In this document: piece by piece, positions 11,150 to 24,830 of the stretch
Layout: each line of letters starts with the position of its first letter
Position numbering within the stretch: the stretch's first letter is position 1
Assembly: GCA_900073065.1 (NCBI GenBank)
Contig: FJOG01000006.1
Coordinates: 1 to 64,000, forward strand
Direction: 5' to 3'
DNA length: 64,000 bases
Source of the DNA: Phialocephala subalpina
Lineage: Eukaryota > Ascomycota > Leotiomycetes > Helotiales > Mollisiaceae
Position numbers and translations under genes: made by a program
Notes under the pieces: model-generated
What the model was told of the DNA's origin: nothing
Database searches by the model: none
Seen by the model: only the letters and a program-made list of their open reading frames with translations

Positions 11150-12680
11150 TCTCATACAGTATAAAGCTAAACATCGAGGATAACGATCAGACCGCCATGG
11201 TTTGGTTGAGACTGGGAAGAATGTATTAGAAACTTGCGTTGCTTTTGGTGGTATTAGACACAACCAACAGTGTACGCCGGATGTTTTATAGAGCAAACCT
11301 TTGCGAGTACCAATAACCTCGTCCGCCGCCAGACCCATCTGAGCCATCTCATGCTGCTCCTACTTGGTGGCGCATTCTGGACGCCCATTTCTTGTGATCG
11401 CAGCGAACGGCATATCCGTGTGCTAAGATCTTACTTGCAAGTACAGATGCGGCATGGGCGCGAAGAAGATAACGGCCCTTGGAAAACCCGCTAAACCAAG
11501 CCCAATATGGAATAGGGCTTATTTTGCCATACTTTGACTTCATGCACGATTCCGATCGCCAGTCTTTCCTTTCTGCCATTGCTCATGTTTACGACGAGCC
11601 GCTACTACCGTGGATATGATGGGAAAAGGAGGAATGGAGGAAAGGAGCGGAGAACGTGGTTGACACGCCAAGGATCGGGAGCTTCGGGCGTTTGGCTTCA
11701 AGTGGAAGTTGAACATCCATGAACTTTATATTCGAGTCGGGACCCCTCACACGACACGACAGGAGCTTAAAGCTGGCGTCTGCAACGTACATCTTCTCGC
11801 ACCATTGGGCTTCTCGTCCTACTTTTGCGGCCCAATTGCCGGTCTAGTGCACAGTAGTGCAGCTTAAAAATGCAGAGCCTGAAGACCGGTTCCCTCGTTA
11901 TATCTGGTCTACGAGAAACAGGTATCCCACGGAGGAAAAAACTCGAACTTTTGGTGTACTGGGGACTTGCAGTCGGCCATTGCAGACTCCCACGGTCGGA
12001 GGATGTGCACATTTTTCTCTCCTCTGTTTCCCTATATCGTTTCGTTTCATCCACTTTCTCTACACTTCCCCGCCTTCCCCACACTTTGATATATTTCGAA
12101 CCTAAAGTGGCTGACAGGAATGTGAAGGACACTATTCTATTGTGTTTCCTTGCGCTGGACCACACCTGTCCTGGTGTGGTCTCGAGATAAGGTTGGGCAG
12201 TCGGAGAGGGTTAATACGACACGGACGTGGAAGGATCGAATGCAACATATCCGGACAATGGCAGAGGCTGAGAAGTATGAGTGGAGGTGGTACAATAGAT
12301 GGATGGGCGACTTCAAGGATGCCTCTCGAAAGAAAGCGTGTACGGCTGGCATATGGGACATAAGACCTGGTACGAGCGGGCCCAGAGGCATACAGGATCC
12401 CCTATACCAGGCGCAATTGGTACCCGAAGACAAGACAATTGGTATGGACGGAGGAGTCTTGCGAGCAAGATTGGAACAAGAGTGAGCAATTCGACCAACT
12501 TGAGCGGCCAGCATGAATGCAAGTTGGCACTCAAATGACCCAAGATTGAAGAGGACTTAGATGGCCAGAAACGATCGTCCCGGACATCACATTAGTCCTA
12601 GCTCCTAAGGTCTGCGTACAAAGATGTGCGATACCCGAACAACCAATCCTTCTCCTCCGCCTCTCTCGAGATGCCATCCA
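11150..12680. other. No gene seen; PKS upstream region
   Basis: This holds the PKS promoter side and a stretch with several overlapping short frames on both strands, none resembling a protein family. The only local structure I can point to is the perfect inverted repeat at 12158-12181. Confidence 0.5.
12158..12181. repeat. Perfect 9-bp inverted repeat
   Basis: GACCACACC, six-base spacer TGTCCT, then GGTGTGGTC. It could be a dimeric factor site or a DNA/RNA hairpin. It is intergenic, about 1 kb upstream of the PKS start. Function is unknown. Confidence 0.4.
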
Positions 12681-12685
12681 GCACC

Positions 12686-13239
12686 TCACATAGCCACCAT
12701 CGCACCCCCAAGAATCCCCATAGCACCCATCACTACAATGGGAGCAGCAGTCTTCATCGCTGCTGCATTCGTACTCTTACCCGTCGACGCAGTAGCAGTC
12801 GGCGTCCCCAAAATCTTCGCCTGCACACTATCCAACGCCGAAAACTGCGCCAGCATAACACTCTGTAGAGCAGTAGGCACACTCTTGGTATACCAGCTCT
12901 CAGTGTAGACCAATCCGTATGGGATTCCGCTCGCAGCGAAACTGGCAGATGAGGCGGACGGGGCGGCAGAGAGGATGGCGGAGTTGAGAGAGGTAGCGGC
13001 TGGGCTGTCGTAAAATGTTGAGGCTACGGAGTTGATGGCTGAGGCGAGGGAGGTAGATTCTGCGGCTGGGATAGAGAGGGTAGTTCCTACGACGTAGGCG
13101 GAGATTATCTGTCCGCTGGGAGATGTTAGATATTCCGGAGACTCTTACATCGTGACGGAACATACACATTAAGGGAAGTCTCTTGAGCTGCGCCGGTTAG
13201 GGCTAGGCATAGAGCAAGGGAGGCAGTGGCGAAATTCAT
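12686..13239 (-). CDS. Small secreted, probably GPI-anchored surface protein
   Basis: One intron (13116-13165, GTATGT..CAG) gives 167 aa. The N-terminus MNFATASLALCLALTGAAQ is a typical signal peptide. The mature part is Ala/Ser-rich (repeated short S-A-I-N-S / A-A-S type stretches) with a central tryptophan segment (YTESWYTKSV). The C-terminus has a Thr/Ser-Ala linker and then a hydrophobic stretch (APIVVMGAMGILGGAMVAM), the layout of a GPI-attachment signal. No catalytic motif is visible; proteins of this build in ascomycetes sit in the cell wall or plasma membrane. Exact function not recognised. Codon use looks normal and the frame is intact, so I take it as a live gene. Confidence 0.72.
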
Positions 13240-13935
13240 GGGTGGAAGATTTCTGGAAGAATTAGAAAAGGTCGGTATTGAGTGTTTCGATTGTCGTCAA
13301 GATGCTTGATTTCGAAGAAGAGGAAGAGGAAGAGGAGGGGAGAGCAAGAACAAGGAATTGCCTTCAACCAAGGTATCCTCCTATGTTATGTATCGTATCT
13401 GCTGCGCCGCATGAGTTTAAGTGGGGGTTCACTGGCGAAATTCATGTGAGACTATTGAACCGAGGCCGAAAAGGGGCTCGAAGCGCTTTACCTTGCTTTA
13501 GTGGGCCGAGATCCGGTTCCTGGGTTCCCTCCGGGACTAGCTTCATGGACCTTTTCGGTAGGTTGAATTCAGCCGAGAGCTTGGGTTACATTATGAGGGT
13601 TGGGATTGCATCATTGGGATGAGGGGATGTCACTCAGTGGTAGATTCTGGAGATGTGAGAAAGTAACGGGTATCATTCCAAGGACGCTACATAGAAACCG
13701 TGCAACGCGTAAGTACGCTACATAAAATCGTACAGTGGCATCGTAAAAGATGTCCCAAAACCCGTCGCCAAACTTCCTAGCCATCAATTGAAGCCTTCGA
13801 AGAATCAACATATGCACAAGGTTCGGAGTATGAGCGCAATGGCACCCAACGTGCGGGGAATAGCTTCGCCTAGCTAGGGAATGTGGAAAGCAGATCGCCA
13901 TCCCCATCATCTTCTCCGGAAGCGAGCATCGTTCT

Positions 13936-16356
13936 TCACTCTGAATAAGGCGGAGGTTGTTCCATCTCCTCGAACTCTGTCATCGAAATCTGGTAGCCCA
14001 GATGACGCTTCAGCAATTCGTGCGTAACGAATCGCTCCGGCGTATTGCCTTGCGCATCCACAAACGATACATGGTGATTAACCTCGCTGATTCTCGACAA
14101 CTCATTGGCATGGCGATGATGATGTGGACATCCATCAACACCAATCAAGAATATCGTTACATGCACCCATGACAGGCCCAGGAGATCAAGTTCGAACTCG
14201 TCCATATCCGTGGCTTCGCCGTCGAGCAAGAGAAGTAATCTTAGCATTGGGGTTTGAGGGCCGGCTTGCCATCCATAAACGGGGTGATGGGTTGCTGATT
14301 CGGAGTGCTTTTGGAAGTGAAGATCTTTGACTTTCTGCCAACCTGTCATTACTCGGGTTCCTCCACCGAGTCTGACGTTCCTCCACATTGAATCGAGGTT
14401 GCGATGGTTGACGACGCCGATATAGTTGGCCTGGCTTGAAAAAGTGGTGAGCTGGTAGCCTGAAAAGTTATGATCGTGGTTTGCCATTGCATCAGTGAAG
14501 CGACGAATAATGGCTTTGGCGACGTCTATCGGAAAAGTTAGTTTGCTGTTGGAAAACTCTAGAGTACCTTGTAGATGTATCATTTGTTAAAATGTCCCTG
14601 CCTACCTTTGTTCTTTGGCTGTGTAGATCTTTGATAACCAGTTATCAAGTACTGGTTATAATTTGGACGTACAGGATCAAAGTCCATCGATCCCGACACA
14701 TCCAACAGGATCATAGTATCATCCGTTGGGACCTCCGGAGCATCGAAGGGTCTGAAAGGTGGTGGCATGACCTGTTTCGAGTAGCCTTCTGAAGTATGCT
14801 GAAGATGGCAGGTATCGTTTGGAGAGAAGTATTCAGGAGGAGGCTCAACAGCAGATGCCATCCTGGCTCTTGCCATATTCATCGCAGAAATGATGTCGGG
14901 CTTCATCCTTGATCCAACACTCCCCTCTCTGTGATTCAAGACCCAGTAAAGACGCTCTTCGGCAGTATCTTCGTATCCTCTCCAAGCAGGAGTAATGCCC
15001 CGCCATCCCGCGGCAGCTTCAATACTAAATTTCAGAGGGTTAGAGGCCAGATTTGCCCAAGCTATAGGGATAGGTTCAAAGTAACCCGCCCGTAGAAGAT
15101 GAAGATATTGAGTTGGAAAACGGGCTCGAAGGTCGGCTATCTTTCGAGTCATACCGACTTTTTCCTGGTATGTCGCCACAATATGTCGCCATTCCTGATC
15201 CGGCCACCTACCTTTCTCTTCTTCCAGGATCAAATTTCGCAATTCTCTGGCTTGAGCACTCATCTTCTCTGACTTGATGGCTGCCTTTTCCTCGGGCGAC
15301 TTTATCGCGAGGGCTTTCTTCAAGCCTGCAAACTTGGATGACTTGGAACCTTCCCCGTTGCTATTAACCGGCCTGCTGGCAGACGGCTTCTCGACCGGTC
15401 GTCCTTTCTCGTCAGTTTGGCCTGTTGAGGTACTATCGAGGGTCATGTTCGACATTGAGGAGCCCAGCTGATCGATTTCCCAAATGTTAATCTTTGGTTC
15501 CTTGGCGTCAATGGCGGCTTGTGCTTCCCTGTTCAGAGAGTTGTTCAATTGGATGGCTTGTTGAACTGATGCAGTGTAGTTGCCCGGGCTGGGTGATTGC
15601 GATCCATAGAACGACGAGACATTATATCCATATGGAGAGATAACCCGGAATCGATATGGGTTGCTGCTGAACAAGGTCGCTTGGTAGCAGTCGTGATATG
15701 CCTTTTCCCCTAAAGTGCGAGAAGAACAGGAGTTAGAGTGCGTACAATCACAGATGATACCTTAAGAAGTGTGCTGACCTGGATACATGACTGCTTTAGA
15801 CCACATTTCCTGGACCCCTAACCGATTCATCTTCCTCCTCTTATATTGGTGAATAGCACAATTACAATAGTAGTCTGACTCGTGTTCGGGTTCAATGTCA
15901 CTATTGTAGATGCGGTATGCCAGCTGCACACTCTGTAAGAGGTTCTGCATGTCTTGTTCGTCCCGAGCACGGACATTCCCAGCTTGAATGACTGCATTTG
16001 TATGATTGTGATGTCGACGTCGTGGGGCACTGATCTGCGGCGGGGCGTAAGGCGGAGGGTCGTGCTGCTGTACCTGCGTCTTGGCTTCCTTGGTTCCCTT
16101 GGCGTTGACCGCTGCTGCATATGGATTGTTTGACGTGTCGGAAGTGCTTGGACCTGAACTATTCGAGTATTTATTGGGGTTTTCGTAGAATTGTGCGACA
16201 GCTTCAGCTAAGGTATCTGCGTTCTTCAATGTGTCAGTAACGGAGGCTCTACCAAGGCACAGAATGGCGTACCTCTAAGAACACGAACGCCTTTCCTTCG
16301 CCGGCGTCTGGGGCGAAGGAGAGGAAATTACTGACATCATCTTCTGAAGGTAACAT
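13936..16356 (-). CDS. Intracellular vWA-domain protein with N-terminal UBA-like segment
   Basis: Introns 16224-16272, 15710-15778 and 14526-14605 give 740 aa. The start at 16356 (MLPSEDDVSNFLSFAP) lies in a short first exon and joins to ENADTLAEAVAQFYENPNKY, together a UBA-like helical domain (S..F..A..A..FL....L..AV..FYE). A disordered Pro/His segment follows, then a central conserved region, then a vWA domain with the MIDAS signature DVSGSM near residue 450 and a second metal-site region GGGTRVMTG. The C-terminus ends PPPYSE, a PPxY motif that WW-domain proteins bind. There is no signal peptide or membrane helix. Known fungal proteins of this layout are uncharacterised; a ubiquitin-linked scaffold role is inference. 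Confidence 0.82.
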
Positions 16357-16898
16357 TGCGGATAGAATGTACTGTAATACTCTGTCGAGAACGCGCAGGT
16401 TGTTTGGAGACCTTTATTGTTGTCGTTGACGACTGCGCCTCTGAGGCATTTACCAACCGCAATTGTACACAGTGACGAAAGCGGGGGCGAGATCAGTTAT
16501 CTTATCTTAGCGTCATCTCATCTCAAAGTCGGAAAGCTGCGCATGCACAGCAAGCACCGTGATTCACAACAATGGATCCTACTGGACAATCCCTGTAGAC
16601 TTCTTGACTCAATATGCTTTACCAAATATACAGAGCGAGAAGTTCCAGGTTCAGAGGTTGGATGTAACCTAAGATCATGTGATCTCTTAACTCCCCGAGA
16701 TGTTTCGCCAAGCCCGCGTAGTTAATGTCGGGTCGCTCTCAAAAATTCTGGAACGATGCAGATTTCCAACCCTCAACACGCAGCAGATGGTCCCAGAATG
16801 ATGAGTTCGACGCACCTCCATGACTTGGATCGCTTTTCTAGTTGGCATCGCGATGCAAAGCGTCATGGGGTGATCCTGAAGCAAGTGCTGTCTCTTGA
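16357..16898. other. Intergenic region between vWA and decarboxylase genes
   Basis: Divergent promoter region. No coding feature supported. The decarboxylase TATA box lies at its right end. Confidence 0.5.
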
Positions 16899-16899
16899 G

Positions 16900-16905
16900 T
16901 ATAAA
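16900..16905 (+). promoter_or_regulatory. TATA box of the decarboxylase gene
   Basis: TATAAA in GAGTATAAATGGCG, 126 bases upstream of the ATG at 17031. The leader between them is A/C/T-rich (ATCACTACAACAATC-like), typical of a strongly transcribed fungal gene leader. Confidence 0.5.
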
Positions 16906-17030
16906 TGGCGTGGAAGTACTCATCATATTTTGTCTTCATCAACCAAGCACAGTCTCATCACTACAACAATCTCAGTTCTATCAAGCAATCTAATACCTCT
17001 ATTACATTAAATCAGTTCTCCTTGAACAGC

Positions 17031-18286
<1,256 letters not shown>

Positions 18287-18580
18287 ATGGTTACCATCTA
18301 GGTACTCGTGGCACACGTGACCAGTAAGTCTCGGGACGAAATGTGGTAGTAGTACATATAATTAGAACGTAACATCTACTCTGTACAAATCTTTGTTCTA
18401 TACCAATTCATGATAATACATTGATGTCCGAGTCCATGTCGATTCTTGCCGATTTCCATCCAGGCTTTTTGCCATGTGTTGACCCGATTTTACCTAGCCT
18501 GAAACCTTAACTTCACCAAGCTTTTCTTCTCCTCCAATATCCCACCCACCATAAACCTCCCTTAACTCCCATCTCCACTC

Positions 18581-21160
18581 ATGAGCTCTGCTCAATCCGC
18601 AAACCTTCAACAGAACAATGGGTCACCTCGGAAACGCAGAAGGATTCAATTAGCCTGCAGCAACTGCAGAAACAGGAAAACAAAATGCCAGGGCAACAGA
18701 CCGACGTGTTCGGCATGCAACACCAGAGGCGTTCAAGCAACATGTTCTTATGACGATGCCACACTGCCTAGTCAGAAGTATGCAATACATTGCGAAGCCA
18801 CCTCGTATTCTTTATTGAAGTAATTCCTAACAAATACAAAAGATATGTCAATGAACTTAAGTCTTATATTCGAGACCTAGAAAGTGGGGCCTCGCCCACC
18901 AAGAACCCCGAGAATGCCACCAACCATCGCGGAAGCCAACGACTCATGGGTCTTATACATCAGCCTTTCGAAAACTCCAGTTCGAGAGTCCCAGCCCCAG
19001 TTGAGGAGACCAATGTCGATGCTCTTGGAACAGCAGCATATCCCGAGATTCCCAACCACGCTAAAGCACTATATGGAAATTCGTCCACCATAGCTTTCTC
19101 CTCAAGTATCCGCCAGGCTACTCGGGAGGACGATTCTCCATCCGGACTTTCGAATCCACATGCCTCGCCTGACTATGCCGAAACTGGAAGCAGAGGTGTG
19201 CACGGCTTAGAGACCACTGGGCGCTGTGAACCAGGTGCGTTCCTCCTACCTCCACGACATCATGCCGATGACTACCTCAGGTGCTATTGGGAGTTTATGC
19301 ACCCTCTCTTCCCTTTGATACACCGATCTTCTTTTCAGCAATGGTACCAACAAATCTGGGAGCCTGTGGACATGACTATCAACCGCTCCGAGTTAGATCA
19401 AACGATCATGTATTCAACTCTGAATGTCATGTTGGCATTGGGATGCAGATTCAGCGCAGCTGTATCACCTCCTGACGGAGGTAGTTGCGCTGATGATTTC
19501 TACAGGCGCTCGAGGAAACTTTTGACCTTTGATATTCTCGACTCTATGCACCTCACGCTGGTTCAGCTCCTTCTCTTGACGGGCATCTACCTTCAATCTA
19601 CAAAGTATGCGGATCGCTGCTGGAATGTGGTAGGCCTTGCTATCCGCGTAGCTCATGGCCTCGGCTTGCACGAAGAATCGTCACCCCCGAAGAGCCAACG
19701 TGATGCCGAGACACGGCGGAGGGTCTGGCACACCTGTGTATTGCTAGATAGGTAAGTCATAAGAATTTTACTTCCTTTGAACCTCTTTCTACTCTCTGCA
19801 TGCGAGCTACAATCCACCAAGAACTCGGTCATTAACTGAGATTAGGCTCCTAGCAATGACTTTCGGTCGACCAACCATGATTTCTCCAACGACATCTAGT
19901 ACCGAGATTCCTGCAATGATCGATGACGAATTCCTCTTGCAGGACGATATTGGAGCTCAGCCACCACATCTGCCATCCCGAATGGGACTTTTCGTCTCAT
20001 CGCTGCGACTCTTTGACATTCTAGATAAAATTCTATCCATATGCTATCTCAAGCTCGTCGGTGTCGCTCGCCAACAGGAGCATCTTGCCCAATCTCCGTC
20101 AAACCTACTGGCAGAGACCCTTCGCCTGAACGGCGCCTTAGATGATCTGTACGAAAGCACTCCAAGCTATCTCAAGATCGAAGGTCATAAAAACCAGGTC
20201 GCTCCGTCCAATCCAAGTCATATTACTCTCCAGGTCAATGTTTTGCGTTCCAGGTCTGTCACTACCATCTTACAAATGTCATACTATTCACTACTGAGAT
20301 ATCCTTTAGATTCCTCTACGTGAGGATATTGCTCCTCCGGCCTGTACTTCTCGAGAAAGCACAGCGTAGCATTCGTATACGGTCCGAGAGCACTGAAACA
20401 CTGAAGCGCACACTGGAGGAGTCGCTGATAACGAAATGCTGTATTCTGTGCGTGGATACCGCCCACGCATTGATCAAGCATCTTGCCGACGTCAAAGAGA
20501 CACTTTATAGTAGTTCAGCATGGCACAGCGTATACTGTAAGTTTGTTAGAACACCTGCAGACGAACCTTCGAACCACATCATCGCACAAGCCCTGACTTG
20601 ATCCAGTCACTTTCGCTGCAGCTATGATCCTGGTCGCGGGGCACCTTTGCGACTTTCCAGATGCAGAGATGTCCCAATCTTCACTCAACCGCTCTTGGAA
20701 TCTAGCCTTTGACATCTTGAGTTACTATCGACCTCAAGTGCCTGCCGCATCTCAGGCACTTTCCGTCTTAGAAGCGTCGAAAATCAAGATCCGAACAAAA
20801 CCCATGTCATCTACGATGACACAATTGCATGTGTCTGGGGGTGAATCTTCACTCACATCTCCGCGACGAAGTCAAGATACGTCTCTTTCCAATCATCAGG
20901 ACGACCCTTCACAGCCAGTTTGTCAGTCTTTCTCTACAAATGGGCATCTTTTAGATCCACAGAACGAAACCTTGATTGACCTAAACTTCGATCCTAATGA
21001 CCCAGAGCCAGCTCCCGATGCCGTTTCTGCGCTCGACCTACAAATTCAGGAAGTGAACGGCTTTGGACCGGTCGACGACACGTGGTTCGCGCAGAATTTT
21101 GTCGAAACGAGCTGGTTTGACGTTGCCAGAGAATGGGACCAAGGAGGGTTTTTCTTTTGA
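18581..21160 (+). CDS. Zn2Cys6 transcription factor with fungal-specific TF domain
   Basis: Introns 18778-18842, 19752-19845, 20254-20309 and 20537-20606 give 764 aa. Residues ~25-55 form the binuclear zinc cluster (CSNC, KTKC, PTCSAC, ATC), preceded by a basic NLS (PRKRRR) and followed by a short helix (YVNELKSYIRDLE) that fits a dimerisation region. The middle homology region (PF04082 type) starts at YLRCYWEFMHPLFPLIHRSSF and includes LLDRLLAMTFGRP. The C-terminus is acidic (DLNFDPNDPEPAPD) and may be an activation region. All joints are in frame. Being right after the decarboxylase on the same strand, it may regulate it, but this is inference. Confidence 0.88.
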
Positions 21161-22200
21161 ACAGCAGTGTGGTTGCTTTGTGGAGATGACTCGAGAAACT
21201 TGATACTTGGGCTCTCCTTGTGCCTTTGGTGGTCAATCGACAACCAAATTTACCCTGCATCTCCGACCCCTCATTACAAAAACTATTCAACCCACTAGGA
21301 TTAAATCGAATGCTGGTCTTCTGAAGCATAATCTTCGATTCGGGTCATCCCTCGCAGTATCGATTAATGCGAAGTCTTGCTTTGTTGGAGCAGGAAGAAG
21401 TGCGATCTCAACGAGGCTAGCTATTATTAGGAGTGGCGGGTGCATGAGCACGACGACGAGGAATGGAAAGCTCAGACGGATGAAAAAGCAGTATCAAAAC
21501 GTGCTATTCTGAGCCTTAGACGAGTAACCTGACGTTATACCAAATCATTATGGTTTCTTCAACCGTCTAAGAAGCCCGCTCAAAGATGTTTGGGATTTAA
21601 TAGTGAAGCTCTGAGTAGCGCCGAGCTATGTTGATATTTTGGCCTGGAAGGAAGGTTGCAGCGTCCACTCTCGCGGCGCACGGGGTCGACTCAGTGGCGT
21701 TTTGACGGCTGCTTGTTACAAATGAACGAGTTGCGAAGTTTTTCAGGCTGTGGTGTTTCGACCAACGAACAACAAGGCTCTTCTGCCCGACTCAGCCCGA
21801 GACGCTTGAGAGTATTATCGACCCGCAAAGGTGGTATCATCCTGTGCAGATAGACAGTACTGAATCTTTCGACTGTGCTACGGTGTCTGGCAATAGAATT
21901 ACTCTTGGCGTCTGCCATCTCGATAGGATCAACAAAATATTCTCACATATCATCACGTTTCTAGCAATAAATATATCTGCCTGCAGAGAGGCACTGGACT
22001 TTTGGACTCCGATAAGGTAAAACAAATTCGACCTCGTGACTCGACTCGACTCTCTTACAAATCTGACCATTCAGGCTTCCTTGCATGAGAACATTGTAAG
22101 CCACCAACACTCTGTCGTCGTCACTGCATATGAGGCTGTGCATGCACGTGCGCTTTCGAGCCTTCATGCGTTCTTGTGTTCATGTGAATGAGCTTCATTT
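21161..22200. other. No gene seen
   Basis: Between the intact regulator and the broken one. I looked here for a zinc cluster that would complete the downstream regulator and found none in any frame. Confidence 0.5.
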
Positions 22201-23965
22201 ATGACAATCTCTGCCATAATCTCTAGTACGCATATTGCGCACTTGACGAGGGTATGCTGTCCTTTCCGACCCCTACTCTGGTGGTACGGTATGCTATCTG
22301 TTACACCAAAGACGTCGAACCAAGAACAATACTTGACGCCTCACGACAATACCCATGCTGTCCCTGCGTCAGACGCGTCTCACGCAGGCTTTGGGACTTT
22401 GGGTGTATCATCAGCGCCAGTTCACGCCGCCGCCAACCTACGTCCCAACAAAGCGGACGATTGCCTTGACCTATTTCGGACCCAGATGTTGAAATTCTTT
22501 GCGTTTCTTCACCTGCCCGAGGTCTTGTCTGCTCAGCAGCTTCGACAAGAGCGACCTTTCCTGTTTCTCTGCATCATGGCCGTCACTTCTAGGATCACTG
22601 AAAAGAAGATGGCAAAACATAAGGAGATCAAGCAGATTTTAGCCCAAAGAATGATTCTCCAAAACGCAGGAGACGTAAACCTGGACCTACTTCTCGGTCT
22701 ATTGACGTTCTTGGCCTGGTAAGTATTTCCGCTGTCGCGAAATCGCAATCTTCACTTAATTCTTGAACTAAACAAATTGCTAATCTTGCTCTCAGGGGTC
22801 AAGACCAATTGCTGAACAATACTCCGACAAGCCTGTCTCGTTTTACCTCGTTCGCCATGAGTCGGCCTATGACATTGGTGTTTGACCTCCGCCTCAATAA
22901 GCCACCACTTACCAACTCAAATATGCTACCGACACTGAAGTCCTATGGGGTTTCCACAACAGCAATAGACACGACTCGAAATATTGACGAGCGACGAGCT
23001 GCCCTAGGCTGCTTTTCTCCAAGTTCAATGTGTGTACCTGTACTCCCAGCTACGCATCGCGGCGCAAGAACTGATATAGCTAGTATTTCATCCTACTTTG
23101 GGCAGATCGATGCCTTAGGATGGACACCGTATATGTCGGAGTGTTTCGATATCCTTATTGAGAGTGGCACAGTCCATGGGACAAGTTGTTTGCACATCAA
23201 GTCCGCATACAACTATTATCTCAGCAAGCGTCCGAGGCTGCAGAGCAAGCATGGGCCAAGGCTTTTGAAAGCACCACAGTCCCTCCGGATTTCTACCTGA
23301 AGCCATTTCAGTCAAAGTTGGATGAATTGGTTAGACCTGTCCCCATTGATATTCAACAGGACAGTAAGTTGTTAGCCCATATATTTATGGTTGACGTCGC
23401 TTAATATCATAAAGCGCTCTTTCTTGCTTCAATGTACCCTACGAAATTGAGTATATACGCAATGGCGATTTTCAAGGCACCCTTCAATGTCGATAACGCC
23501 GGCTTTCATCGCCTCGAGTCCCTCTACAACAGTTTGAGCACCGTAAAATCCGCATTAAACAACTTCTTTACCCTACCGCCATCGAAATACCTCGGTTTAT
23601 CATTTCCTTTCTTTGCACAACTCGCACAATATATCATCACTCTGTTGAGGCTCTCTACTTTTGAGTGCCCGACTTGGGACACTGGCTTTGTTCGCTCAAC
23701 CGTCGATGTCATTCTTGTCTTAGATCGGATTATCAACAATCTACAACAAGTGCATGTCAATAGCAGAGCTGATGTCGAGGACATAATTCGCGACAAAACT
23801 GTCAAAATCCTCGGGTTTGTTGGATCCTGGTGTGCCGTTAGGCTGACATCGGATCATTCTGGGGGTACAAATTCCGAAGCAATTGAAGGGGATGGAACGT
23901 TCACAGAACCGATCTTTCTAGAGGGAATGGACGATATATGGATGAGAGACATATTTCGCTTTTGA
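22201..23965 (+). pseudogene. Transcription-factor-like gene without DNA-binding domain, with frameshift
   Basis: The readable protein matches the middle and C-terminal region of fungal Zn2Cys6 regulators of the PDR-like class (FLFLCIMAVTSRIT, LLTFLAWGQDQLLN, ERRAALGCF, WTPYMSECFDIL, SPWDKLFAHQVRIQLL, FLASMYPTKL). An intron at 22720-22795 joins LAW-GQD in frame; another near 23364-23415 joins IQQD-TLFLA. Two defects: no CxxC zinc cluster or NLS is found before the homology, and near 23155-23175 the reading frame changes between ECFDILIE and HSPWDKLF with no GT..AG pair to explain it. The C-terminal exon ends IFRF at a stop embedded in a transposon target duplication. I read it as a decayed gene; an unusual gene model is possible. 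Confidence 0.65.
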
Positions 23966-23966
23966 T

Positions 23967-24506
23967 CAGAGTGGCCAATACGTCCGTGGACTGATGAACC
24001 GACTGATCAAGGATTATAATAAGCCAATAATTTAGCCATTTTCATTAGCTCAATCCGTTAGTTAAGCACTCGTCTAACCGATCATTAACTTATTAGTTCG
24101 AGCATTTAGATTTTCCTATTTTTAAGTCCTTTTTCGGCTTATTTTAAGCTTTTTTCGATTTTAAAACCTTTAAAAATTCGATAAAAAACGAGGATTAGAG
24201 TCTAATTGTAATATTTGATTTTTTTGACTTGCTCTTTTAGATATCTTATTTAAATCTTCTTATATAAGCAAGCGAAAAGTCGGCGAGTGAGAGTCTAAAA
24301 AAGAAAAGCTTAAATAACGTGACTAAAAACGGTACTAAAAACGTGACCAAAACGTGACCTAAATTGCTTAATGCTTTTCTTAGTAGCTTATCAGTTAACT
24401 GATTGGTTCACCATTTAAGTCAGTAAGTTGACCGACTTTTTATCCGTCAATCAGTTTGCCATATGACCAACTAGTGAACTGACGGACGGACGTATTGGCC
24501 ACTCTG
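23967..24506. mobile_element. hAT-type MITE (540 bp)
   Basis: Terminal inverted repeats CAGAGTGGCCAATACGTCCG at the left and the exact reverse complement at the right. Flanks are CTTTTGAT (23959-23966) and CTTTTAAT (24507-24514), an 8-bp target duplication with one G/A difference. Eight-base duplications and CAG..CTG ends are hAT hallmarks. The inside is very AT-rich with no open frame, so the element is non-autonomous and would need a transposase in trans. It sits exactly at the stop codon of the regulator-like gene. Confidence 0.85.
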
Positions 24507-24830
24507 CTTTTAATGTACCTTTGGATTGTGTATCATACCTAGGTGACACACCATACGATGAGTGGGACGAGATACACAAGCTCAATTTGTTCGGAAGTTC
24601 GGGGGTGGCTTCAAGGCTCGCTTGGAGAAGTCAGATCCTTCATCAACAAATCCATTCTTGCTACCTATTGGATATCAAAACTAACCTAGAATCATATTTA
24701 CATCTCGAAGAAAACTTTTTTCCTTCGGTATAACAAGATACGACACGCTTACTGCAACTTCACTCAGAATCTCAGCGATACCAGCTCCCTTTGATCATTT
24801 GACATTGCGCCTCTTTGCAGACACTAGAGC

